Of a stretch of DNA of 64,000 nucleotides, positions 22,113 to 32,773 are shown one piece after another (the first letter of the stretch is position 1; each line of letters starts with the position of its first letter). The stretch spans positions 21,802,806 to 21,866,805 of the forward strand of contig CM048848.1 of NCBI GenBank assembly GCA_026545225.1, given 5' to 3'. A program made the position numbers and the translations under genes. This DNA is from Cornus controversa (Eukaryota; Streptophyta; Magnoliopsida; Cornales; Cornaceae). A model generated the notes under the pieces. That model saw only the letters and a list, made by a program, of their open reading frames with translations, made no database searches and was not told where the DNA came from.

Positions 22113-22572
22113 TGTTATGTATTGTGTCTCAAATTCTACTCAATAAGGTTTTCTATTTTAGAGTTGTATTTTATTAGGTAATTTCTTGTTAGGAAAGTCT
22201 TGGGCTCCAATGGATTGTAATCCTTGTCCAATAAGTAATTAGGTTTTGGGTTCTATAAATAGATATATAGGGTGTGGGTTGAGACTTATGAGTTGAGAGA
22301 GATGTAGTCTTATGAAGGAGTGGAGGTGATGGGTAGAGAGAGTTTACGGGTTGGTAGAGTAGAGAGAGAACACTAATGGCGAGAGGGGGTCTCGCGGAGT
22401 GGTACATGTGAAGAGCTTTGGGCCAAGAGCTAGTTTTTGTACACGGTCCCGTGTTGGGTATTGTCTACCGTTGTAATATCTCAGGCCGGATTGTGCTGAA
22501 CCACGCATATCTTGTGTTTTGTTCGTGATTGTGTGTGATTGGTTTTATTGCTTTCACTTTAGGTGCCCAATT
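22113..22572 (+). repeat. Right LTR of miniature copia-type element
   Basis: 460 bp, begins TGTTATG after a GGAGAT purine motif. Its last bases are mutated but the end is fixed by the GTTTA duplication. It has diverged from the left LTR by numerous substitutions and indels, so the insertion is old. Confidence 0.8.
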
Positions 22573-22577
22573 GTTTA

Positions 22578-24228
22578 CATTTTGGCACCATAGATGTTTC
22601 TATATCTCTTTTACTTCTCGACAAAAGTTTGAAGATTCAAATTCCAATTGAAACAAGGTGGATTTGTGAGTTTGTCTCGAGAAGAAAAAGAAATTTGACT
22701 TTTGTTATTGTTGGAGTTAAATATCAAAATTACACATTCTCTAACAACTTAAGTTTTTAGATTAGATGGATGTTAAGATGGTAAAATTGAATACATAAAG
22801 TACTAGTAACACATAATATCCGTTAAAAGAAAAAAATTGAATACATGAAGTACTAGTAACACATAATATCCCTTTCTTAACCACATGATAAAGTTTAAAA
22901 AAACAGGATTCTGGCTTCGATAACTGATTTGTCTTTAATTATCAGGATTCTCGATTCCATTTCCCTAGCTACTCTTTTTTCTTTCCTTCTCAAATATCAT
23001 CTCTGTATAACTATGTTGATGAGTTGGTTTTACTCCCAGGCATACCTCTTATATGTCTTCTTTTTCAGTACTTTTTATGTCATGTTAATTCTTTGTTTCA
23101 TCTTTGCATTATTATCATCTGTCTTCTCTCAAAGCATTCTCATCTTTTCACTGTTTGATCATATCCTTTTCCTTGCACCATCTTTAATTATGTTCGATCC
23201 ATGCTAGTTTAAGTCTGGTTTGCCTTTGTGGTACTGATATTAAATGGCTCTACCCAAAACCAGAGCATCATTAATTTGTATTAGTTCGTTTCAGTTCAGT
23301 TTGGGTCTAACCAGAACCATAGTCTGTACTCATCTTCTTGCTGTACTTTACTGCTAATTAATCATTCCTGGTACATATATAACAGCATTCTGTTTTCCTG
23401 TTTCTTTCTAGATAAGGGAATATACATCTTGTATGAAGATGTGAACTCCTGCTAAATTCTTGGAGGAATATACATCGATTAAGTGGCAACCATGAGATCT
23501 CTCATCTTGACTAAATTCTGTTTGAATGCTTTGCAGTGGAGATTTTGCAGTTTTGAGCATGGTGGGAAATGTCTTGGTTGTGTTAGTATTGAAACTTTTT
23601 CAATTCCTTGTATATGTAACATTGATGGGAACTTTGTACTTTGAACTCTTTGATGGATATAAAAGGAGTGAGATTTATTTGTTTGTGATTAGTGGGATAT
23701 AGATGCAAATTTACTTTTCTTTTATGCCTTGAACTCTTTTTTTTATTTAGCATCATATTGTGTTTGAACAAGGCTTGGTGTGTATATATATATGGCTAAG
23801 CGGAGTTTTGGTTGTGTATTGGTGGAATAGGAGGCATTGGATGAGCAGTGATGTTTGGTAGTAGAGGCAGGGGAAATACGCAACGAGCTAATATATTTTC
23901 ATTTTCAAATTTATTTTAATTTTTATATTTTATTTTTTAGATGTTATATGTGGTATGACTTGTCAGTATGTATTTATTTCATTAATTTTGTAAAAATAAT
24001 AATACTAAACATTTTTAATAACGATAGCGATTTAGAATTTATTAATAAGTCATTATTTGTGTTAAATGATTTTTAAAAATTTAATAAAAATCACTAAAAT
24101 TCACTAAAAATCCATCATAATTTTAAAATATCGCGTATCGGTGTAATTTGAGCAACATTATGTGTGAGGTTGAGAAAAATTCACAGTTGTAACCGATTCC
24201 CGATTGCCTCCTCGACATTAGTAAACTT
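22578..24228. other. Spacer, no supported gene
   Basis: AT-rich DNA. It holds a short tandem duplication (22783-22871) and small open frames without recognisable domains. Nothing else is supported. Confidence 0.5.
22783..22871. repeat. Tandem duplication, 50 bp period
   Basis: The text TTGAATACATAAAGTACTAG plus TAACACATAATATCC is repeated once, 50 bp later, with one change. Confidence 0.8.
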
Positions 24229-24305
24229 GCCATTTCACAAATTAGAGGCCACATATATGATCATCACATATTAGACCATTCCAAATTTCTTTGGTGAAGT
24301 GACTT
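24229..24305 (+). repeat. Duplicated NLR 5' flank, copy B
   Basis: Matches 7562-7640 (CAAATTAGAGGCCACA and following). It suggests another NLR unit once began here. The sequence beyond it up to 24599 does not resemble an NLR start. Confidence 0.65.
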
Positions 24306-24599
24306 TGCAAAGAAATTCAAATTTGCATTCTACACTTTCAGAGCTTCTTTCAACTAGCCATTGACTGTTTCGGCCTGAGGCTTGCAATGTGAGCATTCAA
24401 GCTACTGATGGTGTACGCTAAGCATATTGCCTTGAGCTTCATTAGCATCATCCTCATCAATGAGGTCCGCCTTGGAGTTGGAGTGGTCCATGATGGTAGC
24501 CCTAGACCCTTAGAAAGATACCTAATCTCTGTGATTGTTTCGTTGGTTGGATTGAGGTTCTTGTCATCTTGAAGAGCCTTATTTACCCTCTCTATGATG

Positions 24600-24940
24600 T
24601 GTTATGTATTATGTCTCTAATTCTAGTTTAATAAGATTTTTTATTTTAGAGTTGTATTTTATTAGATAATTTCTTGTTAGGAAAGTTTTTGGGTTTAAGG
24701 GATTGTAATCCTTGTCCAACAAAGAATTGGATTTAAGACTATGTAAATAGATGCTTAGGGTATGGTTGAGACTTATGAGTTGAGAGAGATGTGATCTCAT
24801 GAGAGAGTTGATGGGTAGAGAGGGTTACATTTTCGGTAGAGTGAAACACTGAGGGCGAGAATGAGTCTCGTGAATTGGTATATGGCGAGTGCTCTAGGAC
24901 GAGAGCTTATGTATATGATCCAGTTTTGTGTATTCTCTAT
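24600..24940 (+). mobile_element. Copia-type solo LTR, first part
   Basis: Begins TGTTATGTATT and aligns with the LTR at 22113-22572 up to the GTGTATTCTCTAT site, where the Tat element is inserted. It resumes at 34728. No PBS or PPT adjoins either end, so it is a solo LTR. I could not fix a clean 5 bp target duplication (TGATG on the left, TTGTG on the right). Confidence 0.75.
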
Positions 24941-25341
24941 TGATGAAGCAAAAAATTCACCCCGAACTGGTCAAACTCCGACCTGTGAAAAAGGACAAAA
25001 GAAGGGTAATTGAGAAGACACCGGTGCGGTGCCGGCTGACTACGCTCTGACGATTAAGTCAAAAATTGGAAGGGCACTCAAAGTTGTTGGTCGACTACGC
25101 TCCGACGATTAAGTCAGAAATTGGAAAGGCACTCAAAGCTATAAAGGAACTAAAAGCGTATTAATTGCGTACCTGGTATATGGACCGTCACTGTATTTAT
25201 AGCGGTCAAGTGAGACTGTGTCATAGTAGGAGACTGACTCTTAGGGATAGAGAAGTCCAAATTAGAATAGACTTCCTATCCACGTCATCTTGAATTCAAC
25301 TGTCATTACACGTTTCACAATTCTAGTCAAATACTCTATCA
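24941..25341 (-). repeat. 3' LTR of Tat-like element
   Basis: 401 bp, plus-strand ends TGATGAAG and CTCTATCA. It differs from the 5' LTR by substitutions and by an extra stretch near 25081-25125 that looks like a local duplication (GACTACGCTC...GACGATTAAGTCA occurs twice). Confidence 0.9.
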
Positions 25342-25354
25342 GTTGCCCCCTGTT
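25342..25354 (-). promoter_or_regulatory. Polypurine tract of Tat-like element
   Basis: On the minus strand AACAGGGGGCAAC lies immediately before the LTR start TGATAGAG. It is the expected position for second-strand priming. Confidence 0.75.
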
Positions 25355-25797
25355 TATGAGGGTTGATTGTCGGGCCTTATGAACACTTTGGATGGCTTGC
25401 TAAGCTTTGTCTTGGCCTGTAAATTACACATACAGATATAAATACCTTTTTCTCCTTTTTTTTCTTTTCTTTCCTTTTCTTTTCTTTTCTTTTTTCTTTT
25501 CTTCCCCCCCCCCCCGCGTGAGCAGGCGCCGAGTGGGCCCGGCGGTGCCAGGCCAGCTCTCAGCCGCGCCCAGTTGCTCCATGCTAGGTGGGCCCATCCA
25601 CGCCCGGCGATTTGGCCATGCTCGTCCAAGCTCTGTGTTGGCTCTTGTGCTTTTGCTCCTGCAACATGTTCAATTAGTGTTAGCTTTCCTTGTGACCGTT
25701 TGGCTTGTGAACGTTACAAAAGGGCCTTATGGATGTTGCTTGATGACCGTTGGGATAAAGAGTCGTTGGGGGGCTTTGTAACGGTTGTCTTCCTTTG

Positions 25798-25807
25798 CCT
25801 ATATAAG
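25798..25807 (+). promoter_or_regulatory. TATA box for the antisense accessory ORF
   Basis: CCTATATAAG on the plus strand, about 130 bp before the chosen ATG at 25929. It supports independent transcription of the accessory ORF opposite to gag-pol. Confidence 0.55.
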
Positions 25808-25830
25808 CAGCCCCATCTTTATTTATCCTT

Positions 25831-25914
25831 CACTCCAACATCTTACTACTAGTCCCCTCTTCATTTATAATTCACTCCGGCATCTTACTACTAGTCCTCT
25901 CTTCACTTATAATA
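25831..25914 (+). repeat. Two tandem copies of a 42 bp leader unit
   Basis: CACTCC(A/G)(A/G)CATCTTACTAC is followed by TAGTCC-CTCTTCA-TTATAAT. It starts at 25831 and again at 25873, in the presumed 5' leader of the accessory ORF. Confidence 0.75.
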
Positions 25915-25928
25915 TACTTCACCTTTCC

Positions 25929-27922
25929 ATGCCCTACACTATCATACCTTCTCTTTCTCGTTGTCTACATATCATTGATCGCAATTTTGGCAAGCTGAGC
26001 CCAGAGACCTTTGCCCCCGGTTCTCCTCTTGTCCAAGTGTTTGATTTCGTGCATTCTATAATGGCAAACTATAGCGAATGCCAGGATATTAGCTCTACTA
26101 TAACCGATGCCGAGATGGAGGAGCTAGCAACTTTATTTTCTTTTTCGGATAGGGTTATAGCTAGAGCTCCTCTACCCGCAGAGAGGGCTTTCTCCATTTG
26201 TCCAGGAGAGACGTGTTTCTATGAAGGCTACTTTCTTTCGGGCCTACGATTCCCAATCCCAGACTTCGCTAAAGAGCTGCTCCGGTACATCAACCTCTGT
26301 CCTTCTCAACTTACGCCTAACTCTTGGCATATTATCATGGCTACCCTGGTCCTCTGGAGGTCTAACAAGCTTACCCCTCAACCAACTGTTAATGAGTTCC
26401 TTTCTTACTATACTCTTCTGAAAAACAAAGACTAGCGTCACATACAAGGCCGGTCTCGCGGGGCAGGGAGTCTACCTAAAGGACTGGTGATTCTTGATAG
26501 CAGTCAACGGATAAAAAATTGGAAGGAACGGTTCTTTTTCGTCTCGGGAAACTGGGAGCTTCCCCCTCACTGCATTCCCCGCTCCTAGACTGACAGGGTT
26601 ATAACTGGTGAGCTTTTTCTACCCTTTCCTTCTTTTATGCTATTTCCACCTTCTCATGTATGTTCACACGGATTTATTTATTTTAACAAATCAGCGGTCA
26701 GAGTCGAGCCAGAGGTGAGTCGAGAAGAAGAAGACAGGTTAGACATCATTTACGACCTTGGGATGAGAGACGAGGTGACCTTAACCTCTGACACGGGACT
26801 GAGTACACTAGGTTACCCTCCTCGCGCGATCGGAGACAGGCGAGGTATATTTTTACACTTTTCACTTTCCATTCCGTTTTCCTCCTTGAGTTGAGTAATG
26901 TAAGTTTACCTGTACACTCGTACAGGATCTCGGAGAAGGCCTGATCGAGACATTCTTATATTGGCGAAAGGAAAAGGTGTTGCGTCATCCTCGTCCCCTG
27001 CTCAAAAGAGACGGCGCCAGCCTGTGGTTATTAGGAGTACCGGTCTACCTACAGGTGGGGGCTTGTCATCTCCTCCCTCTATTGGGAATTCTCCCCTCCC
27101 TGCTGCCGCTATGAGTACTCCGACCCCTGGCCCCAGCCCATTTGGGATACCTTCTACTCCTCTATTTGCGGGCAATAGTCTGGCGGACCGAAGTGTTTTT
27201 GGGGTGCCGGCAACTCAACTCTTTGGCGGAGGCAGCTCGCATGTATCTTTCTCTCCAACTACTAGCCACACCGGGCTATTAACCCCGGCGGCCAACCACA
27301 CCAGATCGTTGCTGTCTGACACATCCTTTGCTATAAAAAGAGCCAGGGAGTTTGTTCTCTCACGTGATCTTGAAAAGGTGAACGCTATCGACTCTGTTTC
27401 CTTCACCGGATATCTGCTGGCCAATATGGCTAAGGTGTGCCCCTAGTCTTCTTATCATGCTTGAGTGGAATTCTCATCTTTCTTTTATCTTTTTTTAGCT
27501 GTGTGCTTTCCCTGTGTGTTTAACAGGGGCTGACAATTGCCCATGGTCTCTCCAATCGCCTCTTATGTGCGGAGGAGGAGCTGGAGAAGCAGAGAACAGC
27601 CTTTGCCAAGGAACGCGCCTCCTTTGCTAGCGAACGTACTACTTTCAACTCATAACTTGAGGCCCTTTGTGCTTCTCATGGTGAGAAAATAAATACCCTC
27701 AACTTCCAGCTTAGTCATGAACGGGAGGAGATGGCTCGGTGGAATGCCGACCTGCCCGGGATTAAAGAATTGGCTGTCGAGCATTTCAAGGATTCGCCTG
27801 ATTTCGACAGGGCCCTCAACCAGTCATATATTGATGGGTTTGAGTATTTCCGTGAAGTGGCACAGGATCAATGGCCTGATATGAACTTCTCCGGCCTACA
27901 ACTTGGAGATCCTGACGCCTGA
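25929..27922 (+). pseudogene. Spliced accessory ORF of Tat-like element (putative gypsy type transposon protein)
   Basis: Four exons can be read: 25929-26607, 26695-26844, 26926-27434 and 27537-27922. Introns have GT..AG ends (for example GTGAGC...AAATCAG and GTATAT...GTACAG). Exon 1 has YEGYFLSGLRFPIPDFAKEL and later RFFFVSGNWELPPHC, matching the FPLHPFYH...GGNWK domain of the ORFs in the inverted repeat. Exon 3 is Pro/Ser-rich. Exon 4 is coiled coil ending with a SYIDGFEYFREVAQ motif and stop 27920-27922. In-frame stops at 26433-26435 and near 26587 (and TAA near 27653) break it. It lies on the strand opposite gag-pol. Such antisense extra ORFs are known in Tat elements, and their function is unknown. 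Confidence 0.7.
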
Positions 27923-28135
27923 GTTGGAGTCTTTTTCTTTTGGCACCTATGTAATGCTCCTCCTTTGTGGAGGCCCCATGTATCTTTCTGTTGTTAATCA
28001 ATGAGGAATTGTATATTTCTTCTTTTTTATTGAACATGGGTTGTTTTGTAGAGGTAACTTTTGCAATCCTAGGGTTCATGTAGGGATGTCCATATACATT
28101 CTCGGAATTCTAATTTATCCCACCTTCATCGTGAA

Positions 28136-28490
28136 AGGCCCTCCTGTGTCCCCGTAGGGTAGTATTTTTTCTCGGGATTAATCCATCCCGTCGTTTTCTT
28201 TAAAGGTCCTCCGTGGAGGTGTATCCCCGTAGGGTTTTGCCCCCGTAGGATAGTATTTTTTCTCGGGATTAATCCATCCCGCCTTTTTCTTCAAAGGCCC
28301 TCCGTGGAGGTGTATCCCCGTAGGGTTTTGCCCTCGTAGGATAATATTTTTTCCCGGGATTAATCCATCCTGCCTTTTTCTTCAAAGGCCCTCCGTGGAG
28401 GTGTATCCCCGTAGGGTAGTATTTTTTCTCGGGATTAATCCATCCTGCCTTTCTTCAAAGGCCCTCCGTGGAGGTGTGTCCCCGTAGGGT
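28136..28490. repeat. Tandem repeat between accessory ORF and integrase, unit about 91 bp
   Basis: Units contain CTCGGGATTAATCCATCC, CAAAGGCCCTCCGTGGAGGT and GTATCCCCGTAGGGTTTTGC. They start near 28152, 28243, 28334 and 28410. The last spacing is shorter because the GGTTTTGCCC segment is missing. Such repeats are a usual feature of the 3' part of Tat/Ogre-type elements. Confidence 0.85.
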
Positions 28491-28725
28491 TTTATAACAG
28501 AACTTTTTTGGATAATAACACATTCCATTGATATTCCATAATAAAAACTTACAAAAGACAAATTGGAACCGGATAGGAGTCCTGTTTTGAGGTTTAGAGC
28601 CAACCTCTAAAATGATACTTAAGGTCTGGCAACAAAGCCAGCCTCTACAATAATACTTGCTGAAGGCGGATACAAGCTAAAATTAAAGAAGATAGGACGA
28701 AAAACTAACAAGTCAAGAAAAAACC

Positions 28726-30071
28726 TTACTGATAGAACTTCCTCAAATGCTCAGCATTCCAAGGATGGGCTAACTGTTTTCCTTCTAAGGTTTCCAGCCA
28801 GTAAGTGCCACGCCTTTGAGTCCTAACCACTTTATACGGGCCCTCCCAATTAGGGGCCAGCTTTCCGGTACCATGAGGTTTGGTTGCTTGAGTGACTTCT
28901 CGCAAGACTAGATCACCAGGCTGAAAACTCCTATGCTTGACTCTGGTGTTGTAATACCAAGACATGGCCTGTTGATACGCGACCATTCGTACCTGTGCTT
29001 GCTCCTTTCTCTCGTCAATGAAGTCGACACTGGCTCTTAGTTCCTTCTCGTTGTGAACTGGGTCATAATACTTGGCACGATGGCTCGCCACCGCCCCTAT
29101 TTCGACAAGAAGAACTGCTTCGCTTCTGAAAGCTAAGAGGTAGGGCGTCTCTCCTATGGGGACTTTGACGGTGGTCCTGTAGGCCCATAAAATGCTTGCA
29201 GCAGTTCTGGCCATTCTCCTTTGAAGTTATCCAGGCGCTTCTTGATCTTTTAAAATATGGTTCTGTTGGCTACTTTAGCCTGCCCATTGGCCTGCGGGTG
29301 GCCTGGTGAGGAATATCGATAGTTGATGCTATGCTCCGTGCAAAAATCTTAGAATCGTCGGATTTCAAACTGTTTTGCGTTATCCATGATTATGACTTTT
29401 GGAACATCAAACCTGCATATGATCGATTTCCACACGAAATTGATGACATTCCTTTCCCCTATTGTAGCTAAGGGCTTGACTTCCACCCATTTGGTGAAGT
29501 AGTCAACCGCTACAATTGTGAATTTTGTCTACCCCTTTCCCATGGGTAGAGGGCCAACAAAATCCCCATTGGGCCAAGGCCACGGGGCCACTATCGGTGT
29601 CAACTCTTCCGGAGGATGCCTCAGGATGTTGGCGAAGCGTTGGCACTTTTCGCATCTCTTGACAAAGTTCAACACATCCTGTTGCATAGAAGGCCAGTAG
29701 TATCCCTGCCTAATAGCCTTGTGAGCCAAGGACCTGCCCCCTGCATAGTTTCCGCACTCCCCTTCGTGAATTTCCCTCATGACATTCTGTGCTTCTCCTG
29801 TCGACACGCATCACAGGTATGGTAAGGAGACTCCCTTTTTGTAGAGGATTCCATCGATCAGGGTGTACCTAGATGCCCTGATCCTCGTTCTATGTGCCTC
29901 TGCCTTGTCGGATGGCAATTCACCACTATTTATGTACTTGACTATCGGGTCTGCCCATTCCATGCCCTGGGTGACTTGGTTTACTTCACATGATGTTGCT
30001 TTTTTTATACTCGGGTGGTCTGTGCGCTCTACAAGCACCCCCGTTTGGGTGGCCTCTTGTGCCATAGCCAA
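28726..30071 (-). pseudogene. Tat-like element: integrase
   Basis: Fragments on the minus strand give the integrase in order. The HHCC zinc finger is at 29807-29650 (HEGECGNYAGG...KRCEKCQRF). A core segment is broken by frameshifts around 29215-29530. A C-terminal part is at 29214-28726 (ILWAYRTTVKVPIGETPYLL then HPWNAEHLRKFYQ). In active elements it inserts the cDNA into the host genome. Three different frames are used and several stops occur (for example TAA/TGA between 29220 and 29530), so it is inactive. The ending WNAEHLRKFY is typical of Tat integrases, with no chromodomain. Confidence 0.8.
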
Positions 30072-30251
30072 TCGAGTGAGAGCGTCTGCACTAGAGTTTT
30101 CACTATGGGGGACCCGCGTGATTGAAAATCTCTAGAAATGGGTAACTAGCTCTTGTACTTTTTGCAAGTAAGATTTCATCCTTGCTCCTTTTGCCTCGTA
30201 TTTCGCACTAACCTACCGGGCAATTAGCTGGGAGTCGGTATAAGCTTTTAA

Positions 30252-30917
30252 CTATCTAACCTTGAGGATACCAGCTAGTTTCAACCCTGCAATCAAGGCT
30301 TCGTATTCAGCCTCATTATTTGTTGCCTTGAATCCAAATTGCAGGGCGTACTTGAATATTTCTCCTATTGGAGATCTGATTAGTATCCTCGCGCCACTAG
30401 ATTGCGCGTTCGATGACCCATCCACAAATAATTGCCACGTACAACCAGGGTCCATTAGGTCCTCCCTGTCTTGTTGGATTGTATCCTCCACCCCTTCCTG
30501 CTGAACCTGTTTATCTTCCCAGGGGTACGTAAATTCGGCTATAAAATTTGTCAGCACTTGGCCTTTGACTACTGTCCTTGGCTTGTACCGAATATCAAAT
30601 TCTCCTAGCTCCATAGACCACTTCACAAGCCACCCAGAGGTTTCGGGTTTGAAGAGGACTTGTCGGAGCGGTTGATTGGTTAGTACCACAATAATGTGTG
30701 CTTGGAAATATGGCCTGAGTTTCCTGGCCGCCGTAACCAAGGCAAATGCTAGTTTCTCTATGGAGGGATACCTTTCTTCCGCCCCCCGGAGAACCCTGCT
30801 GGTATAGTAAACTGGCCTTTGCACTCCCTCTTCTTCTCGTACCAGCGCAAAACTGACTGTTACAAGGGAGACAGCCAAGTACAAGTACAATTCTTCTCCT
30901 AGACGCGCGCATGACAA
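30252..30917 (-). pseudogene. Tat-like element: RNase H plus additional RNase H
   Basis: One open frame of 221 codons. The first part is the usual Ty3 RNase H (LYLYLAVSLVTVSFALVREE, VYYTSRVLRGAEERYPSIEK, ANNxPLRQVL-like). After a tether comes a second RNase H domain: WQLFVDGSSNAQSSGARILI then NNEAEYEALIAGLKLA. The D..E motif is as in archaeal/plant-type RNase H. Tandem RNase H domains are the marker of the Tat lineage. In the first domain the MCARLGEE start overlaps the broken end of RT. The rest of the second domain continues below 30252 in another frame. Confidence 0.85.
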
Positions 30918-31001
30918 GAGCGGGGGCGTGCTGAGGTACTGTTTTAGCTCGTTTAATGTCTGTTCACATTCTGGAGTCCACTCAAAGGCTCGCTTGAGGA
31001 C

Positions 31002-31703
31002 CTAAAAAAATGGGAGACACTTGTCTGTAGCACGGGAAATCAACCGGTTTAATGCTGCCACCTTTCCTGTTAGCTTTTGGACTTCTTTAACAGTTCTGGG
31101 CGATCTTGTATCTAGGATGGCTTGCACCTTCTGTGGGTTGGCTTCTGTCCCCCTCTTGCTGACTAAATAGCCCAAGAATTTCCCGGAGGATACCTCAAAT
31201 GCAGACTTGCTTGGATTGAGCTTCATTTTGTACTTTCGAAGGACATCAAAGGCTTCCTGTAAATCAACCAAGTGGCTGGCAGCCTTCTTACTTTTGATGA
31301 GCATATCATCAACATACACCTCCATATTCCTGCCTATTTGCTCTTTGAACATTCTATTTACCAGCCTTTGATAAGTTGCGCTGGCATTCTTTAGACCGAA
31401 CGACATCACCATATAGCAGTACAATCCCCTTTCTGTTATAAAGGATGTCCTTTCCTGGTCTGACGGCCACATCAGAATTTGATTATATCTCGAGTTGGCA
31501 TCCATGAAGCTGAGCCGCTCGTACCCTACCGTCCCTTCCACCAGCATGTCAATCCGGGGAAGTGGAAAGCTGTCTTTCGGACAGGCTTTGTTTAGGTTTG
31601 TAAAGTCAACACACAAGCGCCACTTGCCATTAAATTTCTTAACCAGCACTACGTTTGCCAACCAGTCTGAGTAATTGGTTTCCCATACAAAGTTGGCCTT
31701 CAA
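31002..31703 (-). pseudogene. Tat-like element: reverse transcriptase
   Basis: The 233-codon frame contains WLANVVLVKKFNGKWRLCVD, FTNLNKACPKDSFPLPRID, and the catalytic YVDDMLIKS. The palm carboxylates (first Asp in CVDFTNLN, YVDD pair) are present. The fingers and the beginning lie in the preceding frame (31742-32050, FTWSHEDMSGIDP...). The thumb FLGYLVSKRGTEANPQKVQAI is intact. A frameshift near 31730 separates RT from protease, and another near 30990 from RNase H. The enzyme would copy element RNA into DNA. Confidence 0.85.
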
Positions 31704-31741
31704 TAATTTCTCTACCTCCTCAGAAATTACTGTGTTTCTTT

Positions 31742-32578
31742 CTAGGGCAAAGATTCTCCTTTTTGTCTAACTGGCTTGGCAGTGGGGTCGATATTCAGTC
31801 GATGTACGACAATGGTTGGATCGATCCCAGACATATCTTCGTGGGACCATGTGAACATATCTTTATTTGTTCTGAGGAATCGCACCATCTCTTCCGAAGA
31901 GGTGGGTGAGAGTGACGATCCCAAGCTCACCTTCTTTCCTGCGCCTTGTTTATTTAAGTTAACCTCAACTAGTTCTTCCATTGGCTCTGCATGACGGACC
32001 TCTTCTTTCTCCTCCACCTCTTGTCCCTCCATGTTTAGGGTTTCTGACATCTTCCTCTCTCTTAGGGAGGTGGCATAACATTCTCAGGCAGTGGCCTGAT
32101 CTCCTCTTAGTTCCCCAACACCATGCTCCGTGGGGAACCGAACGAGGAGGTGATAGGTGGAGGTCACTGCTCTCATAACATTCAATGTGGCCCTTCCCAA
32201 AATGACATTATACGTGGTTGGGCAATCCACTACAAAGAAAGTTACCATCTTGGTGACTTGTCTGGGACTTGAACCAGTGGTGACCGGGAGGTCGATTGTA
32301 CCCAAGGGAAGGAGTTTCTCTCCGGAGAAGCCTACAAGCGGAGATTGAGTGGTCTTGAGTCTGTTCCTTCCAATCTTGATTTGATCAAATGCATCTATAA
32401 AAAGGATGTCTGCAGAAATACCGTTGTCGATTAAGACTGGCCTAATTATGAAGTTGGAGATAATTAATGTTACTACGAGGGAATCATCATGGGGTTGCTG
32501 AACTTTTCTAGCGTCATCATCTGAAAAAGTTATGACTTGGTCGTTCAACCGAGGACACTTGGCTGGTGACTGGCTCAC
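31742..32578 (-). pseudogene. Tat-like element: protease and RT leader
   Basis: The frame 32578-32084 carries the retropepsin text VLIDNGISADILF, followed by GFSGEKLLPLGTI and VVDCPTTYNVILGR. The active-site triad in Tat elements is usually DNGSS. Here it reads DNGIS, one Ser replaced by Ile. The next open stretch, 32050-31742, leads into RT (DMFTWSHEDMSGIDP, the LTR-element RT entry motif). Both are in one frame, separated by stops. Confidence 0.8.
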
Positions 32579-32773
32579 CTCGTCGACTTCGGAGAAATTT
32601 CTGACTTTCCTTGCATGTGCTTTGCGAGCGGCATTAGACTCTCCGCCGCCCCCGACTCCTCCTGAGATGACTCTAATTTCCCCTATTGGAGGATTTTTGT
32701 TAGCCGCACCTTCATTTACGTCCTGCGTCTGATTCTACGCTCTCTGCCCCCCGCCGGCCACAAATCTCCACAA

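Larger units (their letters stand above)
21371..22572 (+). mobile_element. Miniature copia-type retrotransposon (TRIM-like, non-autonomous)
   Basis: Two direct LTRs (21371-21827 and 22113-22572) flank only 285 bp of internal DNA. After the left LTR a TGGTATCAGAGC primer-binding site (initiator Met tRNA, typical of copia) is seen. Before the right LTR a GGAGAT purine motif resembles the copia PPT. The 5 bp GTTTA occurs on both sides (21366-21370 and 22573-22577), so both ends are exact. The internal part retains a trace of gag-like coding (GGLTNRGAYNGDNL) but no protease, integrase or RT. It must have used proteins of a relative. The right LTR ends CCCAATT instead of CCCAACA. Confidence 0.85.

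Noticed and set aside
25407..25781. ORFs in the GC-rich segment before the Tat accessory gene
   Set aside because: Result from a C-run and pyrimidine tract; no domain; upstream of the TATA box.
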